From positions 806,001-870,000 of the forward strand of contig JAQOOI010000022.1 of assembly GCA_028554645.1 (NCBI GenBank): DNA of 64,000 nt, read 5' to 3'. Shown one piece after another: positions 23,940-36,061 of the stretch; position 1 is the first letter of the stretch; every line of letters begins with the position of its first letter. This DNA is from Omphalotus guepiniiformis (lineage: Eukaryota; Basidiomycota; Agaricomycetes; Agaricales; Omphalotaceae). Made by a program: the position numbers and the translations under genes. Under the pieces are notes generated by a model, which was given only the letters and a program-made list of their open reading frames with translations, ran no database searches and was not told the origin of the DNA.

Positions 23940-25384
23940 TCATAGAATTCCCGAATCCTTGAGCGCATTCTGCAATATAGTCTCCTTGACCGCAGCAAAT
24001 ACCAGCCGAATATTTGATGTATCAGTAGCTTGCGTTAGACTGAATGAACACTATGAGGACACAAGTAACGCTAGCTTTGTTGGGGATACTGACTGGGGGT
24101 ATACGCTTAATCGCGCACGGTTGGCTTGCATAAATTTCCATAATATGTATTTGGCGGCCTTGTTGATGTCACTACCGCCGGTGTATTCTGGGAAGTGGTG
24201 TTCGAGAGGCACCTAAAAGAACATGATTTTAACGAGCGCGCTCTGATAGGGAAGACGGATAAATGTACCTTGGGTAACTTCCTTTTGAAGACATCAATTT
24301 TGTTCAAGAATAGAATGATGCTAGTCCGGAGGAACCACCTTGAGTTGATGATGCTTTCGAATAAAATTAGGGATTCCGCCATTCGGTTCTGTCACCAGCT
24401 TTGATTAATTGCTTGCTTATTAATTGTTAGACATCAACTAGAACGAACCTGATTCTTCTCCTCTAATAAAACTTGGTCATACTCGCTCAGAGCTGTGCAG
24501 AAGATGATACTGGTCACGCTTTCAAAGCAGTGAATCCACTTTCTTCGCTCTGAGCGCTGACCACCAACATCAAACATATGAATTCTGCAAAGAATGCCGC
24601 TGAGTATCACAAAGTTGGATGGAACATGACACTCACGACAATTGACCCATGCTAAACCTCGTTTCGGTGATACCAGTGCTCTTCTGTCGTGCTCGAAGCA
24701 CGTCCGTTTCAGTAGGGAGGTAGTCCGGCTGTCCGATACGGAGTACTTCCGAGAAGAAACTGTCGACAAGTCGGTCAGAATGTGCAGAAACACGTGCCGT
24801 CCAGACCTCACTAAGGCGCGCTATCCATCAGGTAGAACTCGCTGCCATGTTCGTCGACTACTTTGTTCATGATGGGATCGCCCCAGAACTGGTGGATGGC
24901 ATCCGCTATTTCAGGTGAAAGGGTGAATGCGGTTGTCTCGTCCAGCCTGTAATCCATGATCTTGTCGGCGAGGACCTACACAAAGCATCAGCACCAGCCG
25001 ATATAGTCAACGTGAGGTACACCCACCCTGTTCGAATAGATGGTGCAGTCAATGCCGAGCTTGCGCATGGCAATAACGATGGCCTGTGCAGAGTCAAGGA
25101 CATTGCGGTAGACAGTTTGACGATACGTGGCGCGTTCAGAGTCGGGGAAACCGCCTTTGTGAATAATGCGCATTTGCTTGACAATCGTCGACTTGCCCGA
25201 TTCCCCGGAGCCTTGGGTGGCGGTGTAAGGATCAGCATGTTGAAAGAGATGGTCGCCAAAACGCACCTAGTAGGAGAATCTTGCATTCTCTCTTAAATTT
25301 CTTGGAATCATCCTCGATCTGCCTGTCAATGGCGTCGCTCCGCTCCTTGTCCTCCTTCCCCGGTTGGGATACACAGTTACCCAT
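23940..25384 (-). CDS. Heterotrimeric G-protein alpha subunit
   Basis: This GTP-binding alpha subunit relays receptor signals, in basidiomycetes typically pheromone or nutrient sensing. The start MGNCVSQ carries the Gly2 N-myristoylation signal but no other membrane span. G1 is GSGESGKST. Switch I is [15 protein letters not shown] with the catalytic Arg. Switch II is [16 protein letters not shown] with the catalytic Gln. G4 is NKIDVF and G5 is TQATDTSN. Eight exons with ordinary GT...AG introns produce the expected length of about 355 residues; the intron interrupting G1 is typical. The last residues are KDSGIL. The Cys four from the end, which pertussis toxin modifies in Gi-type subunits, is replaced by Ser, so this is not a classic Gi C-terminus. 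A G-beta gene lies about 12 kb to the right on the same strand. Which fungal G-alpha subgroup it belongs to cannot be settled by eye. Confidence 0.96.
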
Positions 25385-28300
25385 CCGTCAACACCAAGAA
25401 GTAAATATAGAATGACCCGCGAGAGATAATTGAAAGAGGTGGCGAGGGATAAAGAAGGAGGTATGGAAGGAAAGAGAATAAAAGGAACAAGGAGATGACG
25501 GTAAAGAACAAGGAAGGCAAGGTGAGAAAGAAAGCAGTTAGACGTACAGATGCTGATGACAGCTCGTCACTGCGTGATCACATTTCGGAGTTTGATTATC
25601 CAAATTAGGATAGTCTTTGTTTTTGCCTGGCCATGATGATAATTACATAATATCTATCTCTTTATCCTCGTTTTCTTTCTTTCGGACATCGCAACTAATT
25701 CACTCAAAATTCACTTCGTCGTACTCGAGTTTCAGTCAATCTTGTCTTAGCCTCCAGGGAAACCCAGTCAAAACGTCCCCATGGCTTACATATCCTCCTA
25801 AGTATCACAGGTAGACAGCCTACAGGACAGTACGACAGGGGTCAACTCAGGCAGGACGTCCTTTTCTCGATCTCATATGGCAAATGTCACTTTTGCCTCA
25901 GTTCAAAACTTCAATCTCGTTGCTATGCAATACGCTTTCGACCTGAAATATTTCCTATTCGGTACGTCAGCTACTCTTATATGCTCTTATATGATTCTTA
26001 ATTACCGAGTCCAGAGAACTGTTCACGCCACGCCACGCCACGTCTCTTCTGTCGTTATTCGACATAAGTATCGTCGATCAAATTCAAGCAGTCGGTGGTG
26101 GCGCGTGAGGACGAGTAGTACTGTCCAATTTTCAGCGGAATGTACATCGATACCAGTGGGTTTGAAGTTTTTGTCTTGAGCTGAAATGTTCATGTTAGTG
26201 CCTATGGGCTCTCTCCAGTCTCGTCGCTGACACCTGGGTGCTCCAGCCCCAGCCCATGTATGAATGACCCTTGGCTAATTTCCGAACTGCAGTGAATTGA
26301 CACTGTGACATGCAGAAGCCTTAAGCTTGTCAATTGCACGACGTCGGCTGCTACTTACTTAAGTAGACTTAGGCCAACCAAGGTTCGCCGAAATCACCGC
26401 AGAACCCATTCAATTCATATATATGTCTCGTCTCTAAGATGAGAGATGAGTAAAATGCAGGCGCACAGTTGTGTAAGCGAGTAAAATACAACACACAGTG
26501 CTCTCTGTAAGTTCTACTCAATGCCCTCATTCAAAATTGTGGCTGACGTGCGTTTGGAACATTTTCACGATAGTCGTCAGATGTCATTACTACCTAGACG
26601 TCACTCGCTCTTCAAAATTCATGAAGAATGCTACAAGGACGACGCATTCTCCCCCTTGCACTCCACTACCGAGCACTATTGAACGGTCTGCCATCCTTTC
26701 ATCTCATGTCTTGTATCAAGATGACGCTGTCAAGGAAAAGCAAGTTGTTTCAAAGAAAACAGCTAGCCGCAAATGAAATGCATCTCCCCTCCCTCCCCCT
26801 CCTAAGTCTGGCCTAGATCCGAAGGCTTCCCATAAAGTCAAGGATTCCTCCCTTGCTGGTGCTCTGGATCGTGCCACGGACGAGAACAATATTCGCTTCA
26901 AAGGCTGCCAACTAGAGGGGCAAGCGTAAATTGGCAAGTGAAGAACCCGAAGAGGATAACTCTTCATCGAAAAAAGGGCAAGAAAGGAACCAAGAAGGCG
27001 TCCAAACGCCCTGACGTTTGAAGTCAACTGTGGAGTCTGAAGATGTATCTTCATTGCTGCTTCTATCATAGAAGTACATACAATATACGATCATTTTCAG
27101 TGTCGGATAACTATCGAAGATACCTCCCTTCTGACGCCACTTGCACATACTATAAAGTCGCGAAGCAGTCATAGCATCGTATTCATCAACAGATACATCG
27201 GGCTCGCCGTTGTCCTCCAAAGCACGCAAAAGTTCAGGATGGGTTACAACCTAGTGCGTATACCTGGGGCTCGGCAAGTTGCACCGGGACGAGAGCGGAA
27301 AGGTGGTGGCAACTGGCCTGCTGGGATATTACGAGAACGCACACTTTGGTTTCTGGTTCATGGTAAAGGACAATGACAGAAAAATACTTAGAAGCAGGGT
27401 TTCCACATATAACGCTGACTGTGCTGTCTTTCAGCTTACGACACATTCATTCATCGCTTTTGTATGCATGATAACACAGAAGCCCAAGATTGCTGTGGTT
27501 ACTGTCTCTGTCCAGTTAGGTCTGTGTCAAACTAATTGGTCATAGTCATCGGTAGTCACATCTACTGTAAATAATCCTGTGCACTAGGGTCAGTAATAAT
27601 ATCCTCCAAGAATGTAGGTGCTTCGATACATTGGTATGTCGACCATATCTCATCACTTGGCAAGCCGCCCAAGAAGTGAGGCGTAAGTATCTCAATTGCT
27701 CGTTGCTAGCTGATCATCCTCCAGCAATGAACTCTTCGGGAAAGCACGAGGTTTCCAGTATGAAACTCTTAGCGTTGATGACGGGGATGACGGGATTTCG
27801 GACTAACATAGCTGCAGACATATTTCGCGCTCTGATTAGTGAAGCGTGCCCCAAGTTTGACACGGACCTTAAAAAATAGTTTCAGAAATTGCTAGTGACT
27901 TTATGTTTCCATCCACAGAACATGTATAGCGCACTACGTGTACCTTCCGTGTCTTGTGATCACTGATTTCGACAAGGTGTTAGAGCTTGACATAACCCAT
28001 ATGTCATTCATACCGCAAACACAAGTAGCGAGCTCCTTACCGGAGTCGACAAAGATAGTCGGGCCCCTCTCCATTCTTCAGTAACGCGACAAAGGACGCC
28101 ATTCGTTCCTAGTAGAATTCAATTTTGAGAACAGATCGACTAACGAGAGACGGCTTGTATGGTCCGACAGCTGGGTAAAAGTCACCGGTAACGTCTTATT
28201 CGCGGATATGAAGATATCGATTCAGTAATTGATGCTGGAAACCCACATTACAAAACTCACCAACGGAGCTCACTGGATCCGAAGGAAATTTGAACAATGT

Positions 28301-29150
28301 CGATAATAGTAACACGCAAGACAGCACTTACCTTGAAGCTCGGTAGGCAAGCCGGCGCGTCTAATAGCTATGACCGTAGTGAGAATGCCTTTTAGTCGAC
28401 GCGTACCCTAAGTTACCGTAAGCCGCAGGCATGTCTGATCTGGTCCGATCTGGTCAAATGCATCTACGGAGAGTACATATATGCGTACGGGAAAATGCAT
28501 CAATTGACCACACAGGACATAGCAGTCATGTAGCAGGGTCCAGTATTCTGTCGCTCCGGCGGGTTTTTCAGCTTGTCGATCTGAAGTTAGGGTGGTATGT
28601 AGTCAAGGGCTCGTGCATATCCTAACTCATATTTTGAAGTCAACAACCAATGCGCCATGATACATACAGTATACAGTGTGCTTTGAGTCGTGAGCACTCT
28701 CGGTCTTTTTTCGCGATATTGATTTAGACTCGAGGCCCAGGGTGAGCCATGTGATCCTCTGGAAAGCTCTATACGGTGATCCCAAGGTTGAGCATGAGAA
28801 TGAGCGTCACCGGTACTTACAGGACCGAGAAACCTAGATGAAGACGTACTTGAAAGGGTAGCGATCGCTGAGCTTCTTCGAGATGTGAGGCAAGGAGAAA
28901 CATAAACTGAGAAGGAATGAATTGGCATATTCCATGAAAATCGCCGACGTTCTATGCATTCACGGTGTCTGGGTTAGCGGGAAGGACTAAAACAGGGTCG
29001 TGGGAGAAAAACACTTGGGCATACGTGGCATTTTGGATTAGCCAACCTATTTAGCCAGACAAAGCTGACACCGAAGCACTTACAGCTCATCGACATCCCT
29101 CACTCCTTCCTCCATCTCCATTTCTTTCTGCTTTCTCTTCTCGTATCACA
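25385..29150. other. 3.8 kb gene-poor region
   Basis: It should include the G-alpha promoter at the left and the calnexin promoter at the right. Between them are only fragments. The piece at 26660-27240 looks like decayed coding DNA and is listed separately. A minus-strand frame at 28587-28928 starts with ATG (MPIHSFSVYVSPCLTSRRSS) but matches nothing I know. No complete gene or repeat boundary could be supported. Confidence 0.4.
26660..27240. other. Possible decayed coding fragment
   Basis: Two signals overlap. On the plus strand, pieces in more than one frame read like a hydrophilic nuclear protein: SHKVKDSSLAGALDRATDEN, then GKRKLASEEPEEDNSSSKK, then, after a one-base shift, KKGTKKASKRPDV before a stop. 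On the minus strand a frame from about 27240 reads HPELLRALEDNGEPDVSVDE and YDAMTASRLYSMCKWRQKGG. Neither forms a gene with good splice sites. Frame changes without introns suggest decay, perhaps of a transposon-associated gene, but no transposase motif is visible. Confidence 0.25.
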
Positions 29151-31213
29151 ATGCGAGGCGTAGCACTTTCTGTCTTCGCTCTCGCTGCCTCTGGCGCGTG
29201 GGCCCAGTCTGAAGAAGCGAAACCCACGTTCACAGTATGTGCCATATACAATCATTTCTCGTCTCAGCTACTAAAACATACACTTCGCAGCCCACAGAAA
29301 TAAAGGCACCTTTCGTTGAACAGTTCACTGGTGACTGGTCTGAACGCTGGACACCATCAGAAGCGACCAAAAAGACACCTGTTGGTGGGGAGACATTCAG
29401 CTATGTTGGCGAATGGAAAGTCGAAGACCCTCTAATTTCTGTCATTGATGGCGAGGTTGGCCTTGTTGCTAAGAGCAAGGCTGCTCATCATGCTATCTCT
29501 GCGCCTTTCGCCGAGCCCATTGACTTCAAGTCGGAACCTCTAGTGGTTCAGTATGAGGTCAAGTACCAGAAGGGTGGTAATTGTGGTGGTGGCTACCTCA
29601 AGCTTCTGGAAGACGGCTTCCAGACAAGCGGGAAAGAGTTCTCCGACACCACGCCATGGGTCGTTATGTTTGGTCCTGATCTGACATGTCCTGGAACCAA
29701 GGTTCGTATCGTGCATTTGTACTCGTTTGTGGTAGAAACTGACTTCTGACGTCACTTAGGTTCATTTCATCTTCCGCCACAAGAACCCTAAGACTGGCGA
29801 GTTCGAGGAGAAACACTTGAAGCTTCCTCCCAAGCCCAGCATTGACAAGCTCACGAACCTTTACACTCTCATTATCAAGTATGCTAGTTCATTCCGGCTT
29901 CCTTGATCCTTTCTCACGTATTATACCCAGCCCTGACAATACCTTCGACGTCCTATTCAACGGCGAGAGCCAGAAATCCGGCTCGCTCCTCGAGGACTTC
30001 GACCCGGCAGTTAATCCTCCCAAGGAAATTGATGACCCAGAAGACACCAAACCTGAGGACTGGGTTGACACAAAGAGAATCGCTGACCCCGAAGCCACAA
30101 AGGTCAGCATATTCGCTTGTGCGTTGAGCCGTTGTTGACTCTGAATTTAGCCCGATGACTGGGACGAGGACGCACCATACGAGATCGTCGACACTGAGGC
30201 TGAGAAGCCTGAGGGTTGGCTTGATGACGAGCCTTTGACCATCCCTGACCCTGGTCCGTGTATGTGTTGCTGGTTGGATCCTTCGATGCTAACCCTGAAT
30301 TCTAGACGCCGAGAAGCCTGAGGAGTGGGATGACGAAGAAGACGGTGACTGGATTGCGCCCACCGTTCCCAACCCCAAGTGTGCCGAGGCAGCTGGATGT
30401 GGTGAATGGAAGCCGTAAGTTCTACATTTGTCAAGTGTCGTCCAGTATTCAAGGATATATGCAGACCCATGAAGGCCAACCCTGACTACAAAGGCAAATG
30501 GTACGCACCCATGATCGACAACCCTGATTACAAGGGTCCTTGGGCTCCTCGCAAGATTCCCAATCCTGACTACTTCGAGGACCTTACTCCCGTGAAGTCC
30601 CTCTCTAAGATCGTACGTTAAATGTTTGAGTATGCTATGATACACCGCTCATCTAAAAGTTGAATAGGGTGGTGTTGGTATCGAGCTCTGGACTATGACC
30701 GAGGACATCCTTTTCAGCAACATTTACATTGGTCACTCTGCTGAGGACGCCAAGGCCTTAGCTGCGGAGACTTTTGATGTCAAGAAGCGTCTTGAGAGTG
30801 CTGCCGCCAAGTCTGCGGACCCCGACGATGATGAGGAAGATGAGGAGTCCTTCAAGGAAGACCCCATTGGCTACATCCGCAACAAGGTCTTCGCTTTCGT
30901 CGACCTCTTCAAACTCGACCCCTTGTTGGCTTTCAAGACCCACCCTGAGACTGGTGTCGCTCTTGTCACCGCTCTGTTGACTCTCGTCGGAATGCTCGGC
31001 GCCGCTACTGGCGTCGTAGGCGGCCAAACGAAACCCGTCGTTAAGGTATGTCTTACTACATGAAATAGAGCCTGTACTAACGCGTTTATGTAGTCCTCTA
31101 AGAAGACCGATGCCCCCACCCCTGATGACAAGAAGAAGACCGACACAGCACCTGTTGCACCTGCTGGTGGAGAGAAGAAGGATGATGGGCTCAAGAAGCG
31201 TACGGGCAAGTAA
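29151..31213 (+). CDS. Calnexin, ER membrane lectin chaperone
   Basis: Calnexin retains monoglucosylated glycoproteins in the ER for folding. Nine exons are joined by canonical 50-60 bp introns. [18 protein letters not shown] is a cleavable signal peptide. The lectin domain has the two family signatures: [19 protein letters not shown] around the first disulphide-linked Cys pair, and [20 protein letters not shown]. The P-domain arm shows repeats of type 1 ([46 protein letters not shown]) and type 2 ([20 protein letters not shown]). After GVGIELWTM and an acidic segment, a hydrophobic span ([20 protein letters not shown]) is followed by a short Lys-rich cytosolic tail ending LKKRTGK. This differs from calreticulin, which lacks the span. 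Exon ends were checked: 29234, 29701, 29878, 30102, 30253, 30414, 30612 and 31045. Confidence 0.97.
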
Positions 31214-32622
31214 TTCAAAGACTTGTCTCAAAAGGGCTGATCTGGGATTCGGATGGAGGAGCAAAAGGGTACGAGGGGGTAGTGCTGTCTTTTTATCATC
31301 ATCATCTCGCTGTCTGTTTCCTGCTCATCGCTCGCCGCTTTTTATATAATTTACACCAAACCAAAGTGTTGTTGAATTCGGTAGCATAAGTATTATGCAT
31401 ACGAATTTATCTCGATAGCATAACGATGGCTCGTTCTCTGTGTTGAGCTAGGTGGTTGAGGGTTAGTGTGGGTTGTACTACTTCCTTACTTTATTGTTGC
31501 TTGTTACCCTACTATACCTCGTACAGATCTAGTTTTGCTGAGGAAGAGATTGTTGAAAACTTCAAATTTTCAAGATTTTCTTTTCAATTGATACATGAGG
31601 CTGAATACGAGCGCCTCTGCCACTGGGAATGATAATTGGCGTTCAAGTTGGTATGTATTACCTCGGAGCGATCAACTTAATGCTCGTTCATACGTCCCCC
31701 AGCTCAAAGAACGACGGTCCCCGTCAGTTTCGGTAAGACGGAACCCTAATATGAGGTCAATTACGGGCCTCGAACCTGCCCTCAACAACTGGATGAAAAC
31801 CGAAAATTTTTGATGACCTTCCCTTGACCTTCTTTCTTAGTCTCTAGTACAATTGCCTTGAACACGCTCAATCCTATCAACCAATGACTTGAATCATTTG
31901 TCTGAAACATCTATTTCTCTCTCTCTTTCGATCCACGAACTTTGTCAAGGCTTCGGTATAACCATTCTACACCAGAGCCTGTTACGTTCGTGGAAGAAGA
32001 AAACTGCTCGGCTTCTTCGCCGCTGGACCTCGTTTTGAAGTCTTTGTGGAAGTACGAAGGGCTGGGTTGGATCGTCCTGCTAAGAGTTGTGTACGATTTT
32101 CGTTCTGTGTCGTGCTCGTAGTGTTGGGACATACATTCAATAATGGTTGTTTTGGATCCTCGTAGTTACACTAGTATCTTCGAAGAGTAAGAGAAATGCA
32201 ATTCATTTGTCGTCGCTGTTCGTGGTTGTAGAACCGTAAGGTGGCGTGAAAGTTGAACTCAACCGTTCGCAAAAATTAACAGTGATGATGAGTTCAACTG
32301 TAAGGTATGTAAATCGAACTTCGTTTTCGCTGTTTTTTCCACCAAATACTCTCATAATTCATGTGTAGGGATCGAGTGAACGAAATACAAGAACACTTCA
32401 GGCATCTCTACATCAAGAGAAAGTCAGAATTTGAGTACGGGTATTAGCACTATGTATGATGTTCCCGCCATTACCGAAACCCTTTACTCTATCATCAAAA
32501 CGTCGTTGTTTAACTTTACACTGGCAATATGCACAGATGTTTTTATTCTTGTCATTGCAGAGAAAAGATCTACTCTTCTTAGACAAGCAAACAAGTCCCA
32601 TGATGTGTTACAATGTTCTGTT
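31214..32622. other. Convergent intergenic region, calnexin to golgin-like gene
   Basis: These 1.4 kb hold two facing 3' ends. One 73-codon minus-strand frame begins with ATG at 32132 (MSQHYEHDTERKSYTTLS). It has no recognised relatives and no splice context, so it is not called. The rest shows nothing identifiable. Confidence 0.4.
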
Positions 32623-35600
32623 CTACAGAATAATTAGATCCCCACGACACGATGAACACCAAAAGACGTGCGAGTCGTCCAAGAATTGTGGTCTCCGAGA
32701 ACGATGATAGTTATGAGATAAGTCATCAGGCGACCGAGGCCTCGAATCAACCGCTCGCTGTCCTTCACCGGAAGAGATTGACTGCACTGGCGACAATGCC
32801 CTCGAATTACTTTGGGCATGCACTTGAGCTGCTGCTAGCTCACTGTCAATCCTTGCCTTGAGCATGCTCAAACTTGTCTTCCTCTTGTGTTGTATTTCAG
32901 GGGGAAGATTCTGCTCGAGTGCAGAACGCGCGAGTGCAGAAGGCCTTGAAGTATGAACTCCTGTCAAACTGAGAGGTCTACTGCCTCGACTAGAGGGTCT
33001 AGATGGTATTGCACCACCCGACGGAGAGAATGATCTCAAGTGAGGTGGATGAGGGTGGTGAAGAGCGAGCTGGTCTTCTAGTGCAGCAACTTGTTTGACA
33101 AGTGCGTGAGACCGTGCTTCGGCGTCAAACAGCGAATTCTCGAGAGAACGGATATGGGACTGTGAGGACGACAATTCCAGCTTGAGAGCGCTGAATTTCT
33201 CATCCTCTAGTTCGTCATTGAGTGAGTGCGGAGGACCGGATCTTGAGGGTGTGGATACGGATGACCGCAGGCGTTCGATTTCTTCATCTTTAGTGGATAG
33301 TTCTTGTCGAAGAGCCTCAAGCTCATTCTGCGCACCAGCAAGGAATGATTCTTCTTCATCCTGTGATAACCGTTTGAATGGATACATCGGTAAAAGCGAC
33401 GGAAGGCAAACCTGATCCTGTCTCCTTTGTTCTACCTCTTGCCGCAGATTCAAAAGTTCCTCCGTTTGTGCCGAAGATGATTCGGTCAATCTTTCAATCT
33501 CTTCCTGTCTCCTCGCAGCAGTCTGCTGCTGAGCCAACTTGTCCGCCTCTAGGGTTCTTATACGCGCTAGCGAAGACAACAGCTGCTCCTGTAATTCACC
33601 ATATTCCTTGTGTAACTCGGTCTCGTTGTTCAGAGCAGACGACCTCTCCTTTTCTCTCTGTGCTAGCGCGTCCTGCCATTTCTTTGCTGAATCCTCCTTT
33701 TCCTGCTGCAACTCCTGCACCGAGTTCTCCAGCTGAACAATAACAGCGTCTCGGTTTTGTATAGCTCGCTTGAGATCATCCGTCTTTTCCACAAGCTCGA
33801 GCTTTGTACCTGTGAGCTCAACGATCTTGGGCCGCATTTCCTCCAAGGAGCGCATGAGGTTGGTGCCCTCTTCTTGTAGATCCTTCTGCATTTTTTCAGC
33901 GTCTTCCGCACGCCGATGCGCGATCTTTGCCTCATTCTGTGCAGCCTGAAGATGCCGAGTGTTTGTAGCAAGATCTATAGCTGCCTGAGATAACTTCTCC
34001 TGAAGCAGAACGAGAGCTTGACGAGCATTTTCTGCCTCTTTCTGAAGTGTAGTTTTTTCTTGTACGAGAGCCTCTTTTTCAGACCCGGCGTTATTGAGTT
34101 GTTCCTGAATAGAGAGATGTCGGCTATGAAGCTCAGTGTGTTTCGCTTTCCATTCTTCCTCAGCGTCGCGGTGAGAACGAGCCTGAGATTCAAAGTTATC
34201 ACGCTCTGATTTGAGTTCTGAGTGATTCTGACTTGGAAGTCAGCAAGCCGCTGCGTATCTGACACTCAAGGCTTTACCTGCTTAAGTTTAGATAACTGAA
34301 ACTCAAGCTCGTCGGCACGCTCCTGGGTGTTTTTGAGAGAAGCTTCGAGCCGTTCAGCACGGTCATCACTTTGAATTTGTTCCTCCAAGTCACGCACGCG
34401 ACGTCGATGCGTCTCAGCCTCCTTACGAGTAGACGTCAAAGAGGCATTTGCTAAGTGTAGCTGACGCTCCTACAAGGATGATCGTCAACATTGCGTTGCC
34501 TGACAAGCCGAATCACGTACCTGTTCTTTCACCTTGTCTGTCAACTCCTTTTCTTGAGCCTCTAAATGCTGATTCCGACTCGAAGACTCCTGAAGTTCTG
34601 CTCTGATTTGTTGTAGATGCGATTCGAGATTATTCGCCTTGAGCTGCTCATCGTTCAATTGCCGTTCGGATTCCTGGGCCCCTACATATTAGTGAGCGAG
34701 CGATCATTGAGAGGAAGAGGGACGTCAGCGCATACTTGCGTCAGCGTCACCTAGCCGTTCCAGTTCCGAAGTAAGAGCAGCTTTCTCTGAAACGAGTAGT
34801 GATATAGTCTGTTGCTCATTCCGTATCGAGATATCCTTTTCAACCCGTAGCTGCTCTATTTGATCCTCCAGCTCTTGTGCGCGACGACGCGTTTCTTCGA
34901 GTGATGCTTCCGCTTGCTGTAGCTCTTATGAAGGTGTAAGTTGGACGTCGGGAGTCATTGAGTCAATGGACATACTAGTCTTGGTGGTTTCCAGATGACC
35001 CCCGAGGGTAGATTTCAGAGTTTCCAGCTCCGTTCTTAAAGAGGTTTCAGCCTGCTGAAGCGCTGCACAACGTCAGTTGATGTAACCGGAAACAGGAATT
35101 ACAGACGTACTAGATTTTGCTGCTTCCAGTTGACCCAAATTGGTCTTCAGCGCCTTGTTCTCTGACCTTAAGTTGGCCTCCGTGCGCTGCAGATCTATGT
35201 TTCTATGAGCAATGCATAACTTTGACGGCGAGTATACCATACTAGATTTTGCTGCCTCTGATTGTGTGAACCTAACCTTCAAGGAATCAACCTCTTCCTT
35301 GAGGGCAGCTTCTGACCGCTGCAGTTCTATCAGAGAAATGAGAAAGCCACGAAATGCTGCAGTCAACTAGTCATACTCGAGTTTATGGTCTGAGACTGCC
35401 CCAGTTTAGCTTTGAAATTCTCGATATCTGTCCTTAACGAGTTCTCCGCCTGTTGAAACTCTGAGGACGGGAAATAAGTAAGGGCTACCGCGTCGAGAGA
35501 GGATGCACGTACTGTCGCGGATAGATTCCAGCTGCCTGAGTTCTGCTGTAAGGGTCTCGTTCTCGGACTTCAAGGTAGCAAGCTGAACCTGCAGGTGCGT

Positions 35601-36061
35601 ATCATTGCCGTTCGGTGAATATGAGACATTCGTAGGTGACGGAGCTGCTTCAGGCGGAGGTACTGGTGTAACTGGCGTATTTGCTTGCGGCGGAGACGCT
35701 GCACGCGGTAACGACGACAACCAGGACGTGTCACCATTCTTGTCCTTCGTGAATCTGAACAGGAGAGTTCCGATGGAGTACTTCAGCTCAGAAGAGTTTC
35801 CAATGATTCCCATACACCTACACGTCGCCTAAATCTCGTTTGTCTTCTTCTATCGTAGGTTCAGGAGGCGCTGGTGAAAAGGCACGCTCACTGACAGGAG
35901 AAGCTACGCCTGCTACAGTGGCATCTCCTGCCTTCTTGGCCTGCCGCTTCTTGAGCTACAGCAAATCAAGGTAAATTCAATCAATATTGCATGACTGGGA
36001 CGCTGGTAACTACCATGGCCTTTGCTCGTGCTGCTTTTTTTGCACGCTCATCTTCAGACAT
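32623..36061 (-). CDS. Golgin-like long coiled-coil protein
   Basis: ATG at 36061 opens MSEDERAKKAARAKAM. After an intron (GTAGTT...TGTAG) it continues LKKRQAKKAGD. This Ala/Lys-rich start resembles the N-terminal motif of GM130-type Golgi tethers. After DLGDVFTKDKNGDTSWLSSL and a Pro-rich linker, nearly everything is heptad-repeat coiled coil: six related units at 34976-35597 plus the E unit from 34924, then long Glu/Gln/Lys/Leu segments (LENSVQELQQEKEDSAKK). A Ser/Pro-rich part precedes the C-terminus, which ends with a CxxC (FWCSSCRGDLIIL). Several small exons all end in phase 1. Golgins tether vesicles at Golgi membranes; that role is inferred from architecture only. No GRIP domain was seen. 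Alternative names would be a generic coiled-coil or cytoskeletal protein. Confidence 0.8.
34976..35597 (-). repeat. Tandemly duplicated coiled-coil exons in the golgin-like gene
   Basis: Exons at 35460-35377, 35326-35243 and 35194-35111 are each exactly 84 bp, and 35062-34976 is 87 bp. Each starts and ends in phase 1. They encode units fitting xLQxxExxLRxExxxLKxxL followed by a Gln/Glu/Lys-rich end. A first related unit (HLQVQLATLKSENETL) closes the preceding exon, and another (KLQQAEASLEE) begins the exon at 34924. Twenty-eight residues equal four heptads, so each added exon keeps the coiled-coil register. Confidence 0.85.
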
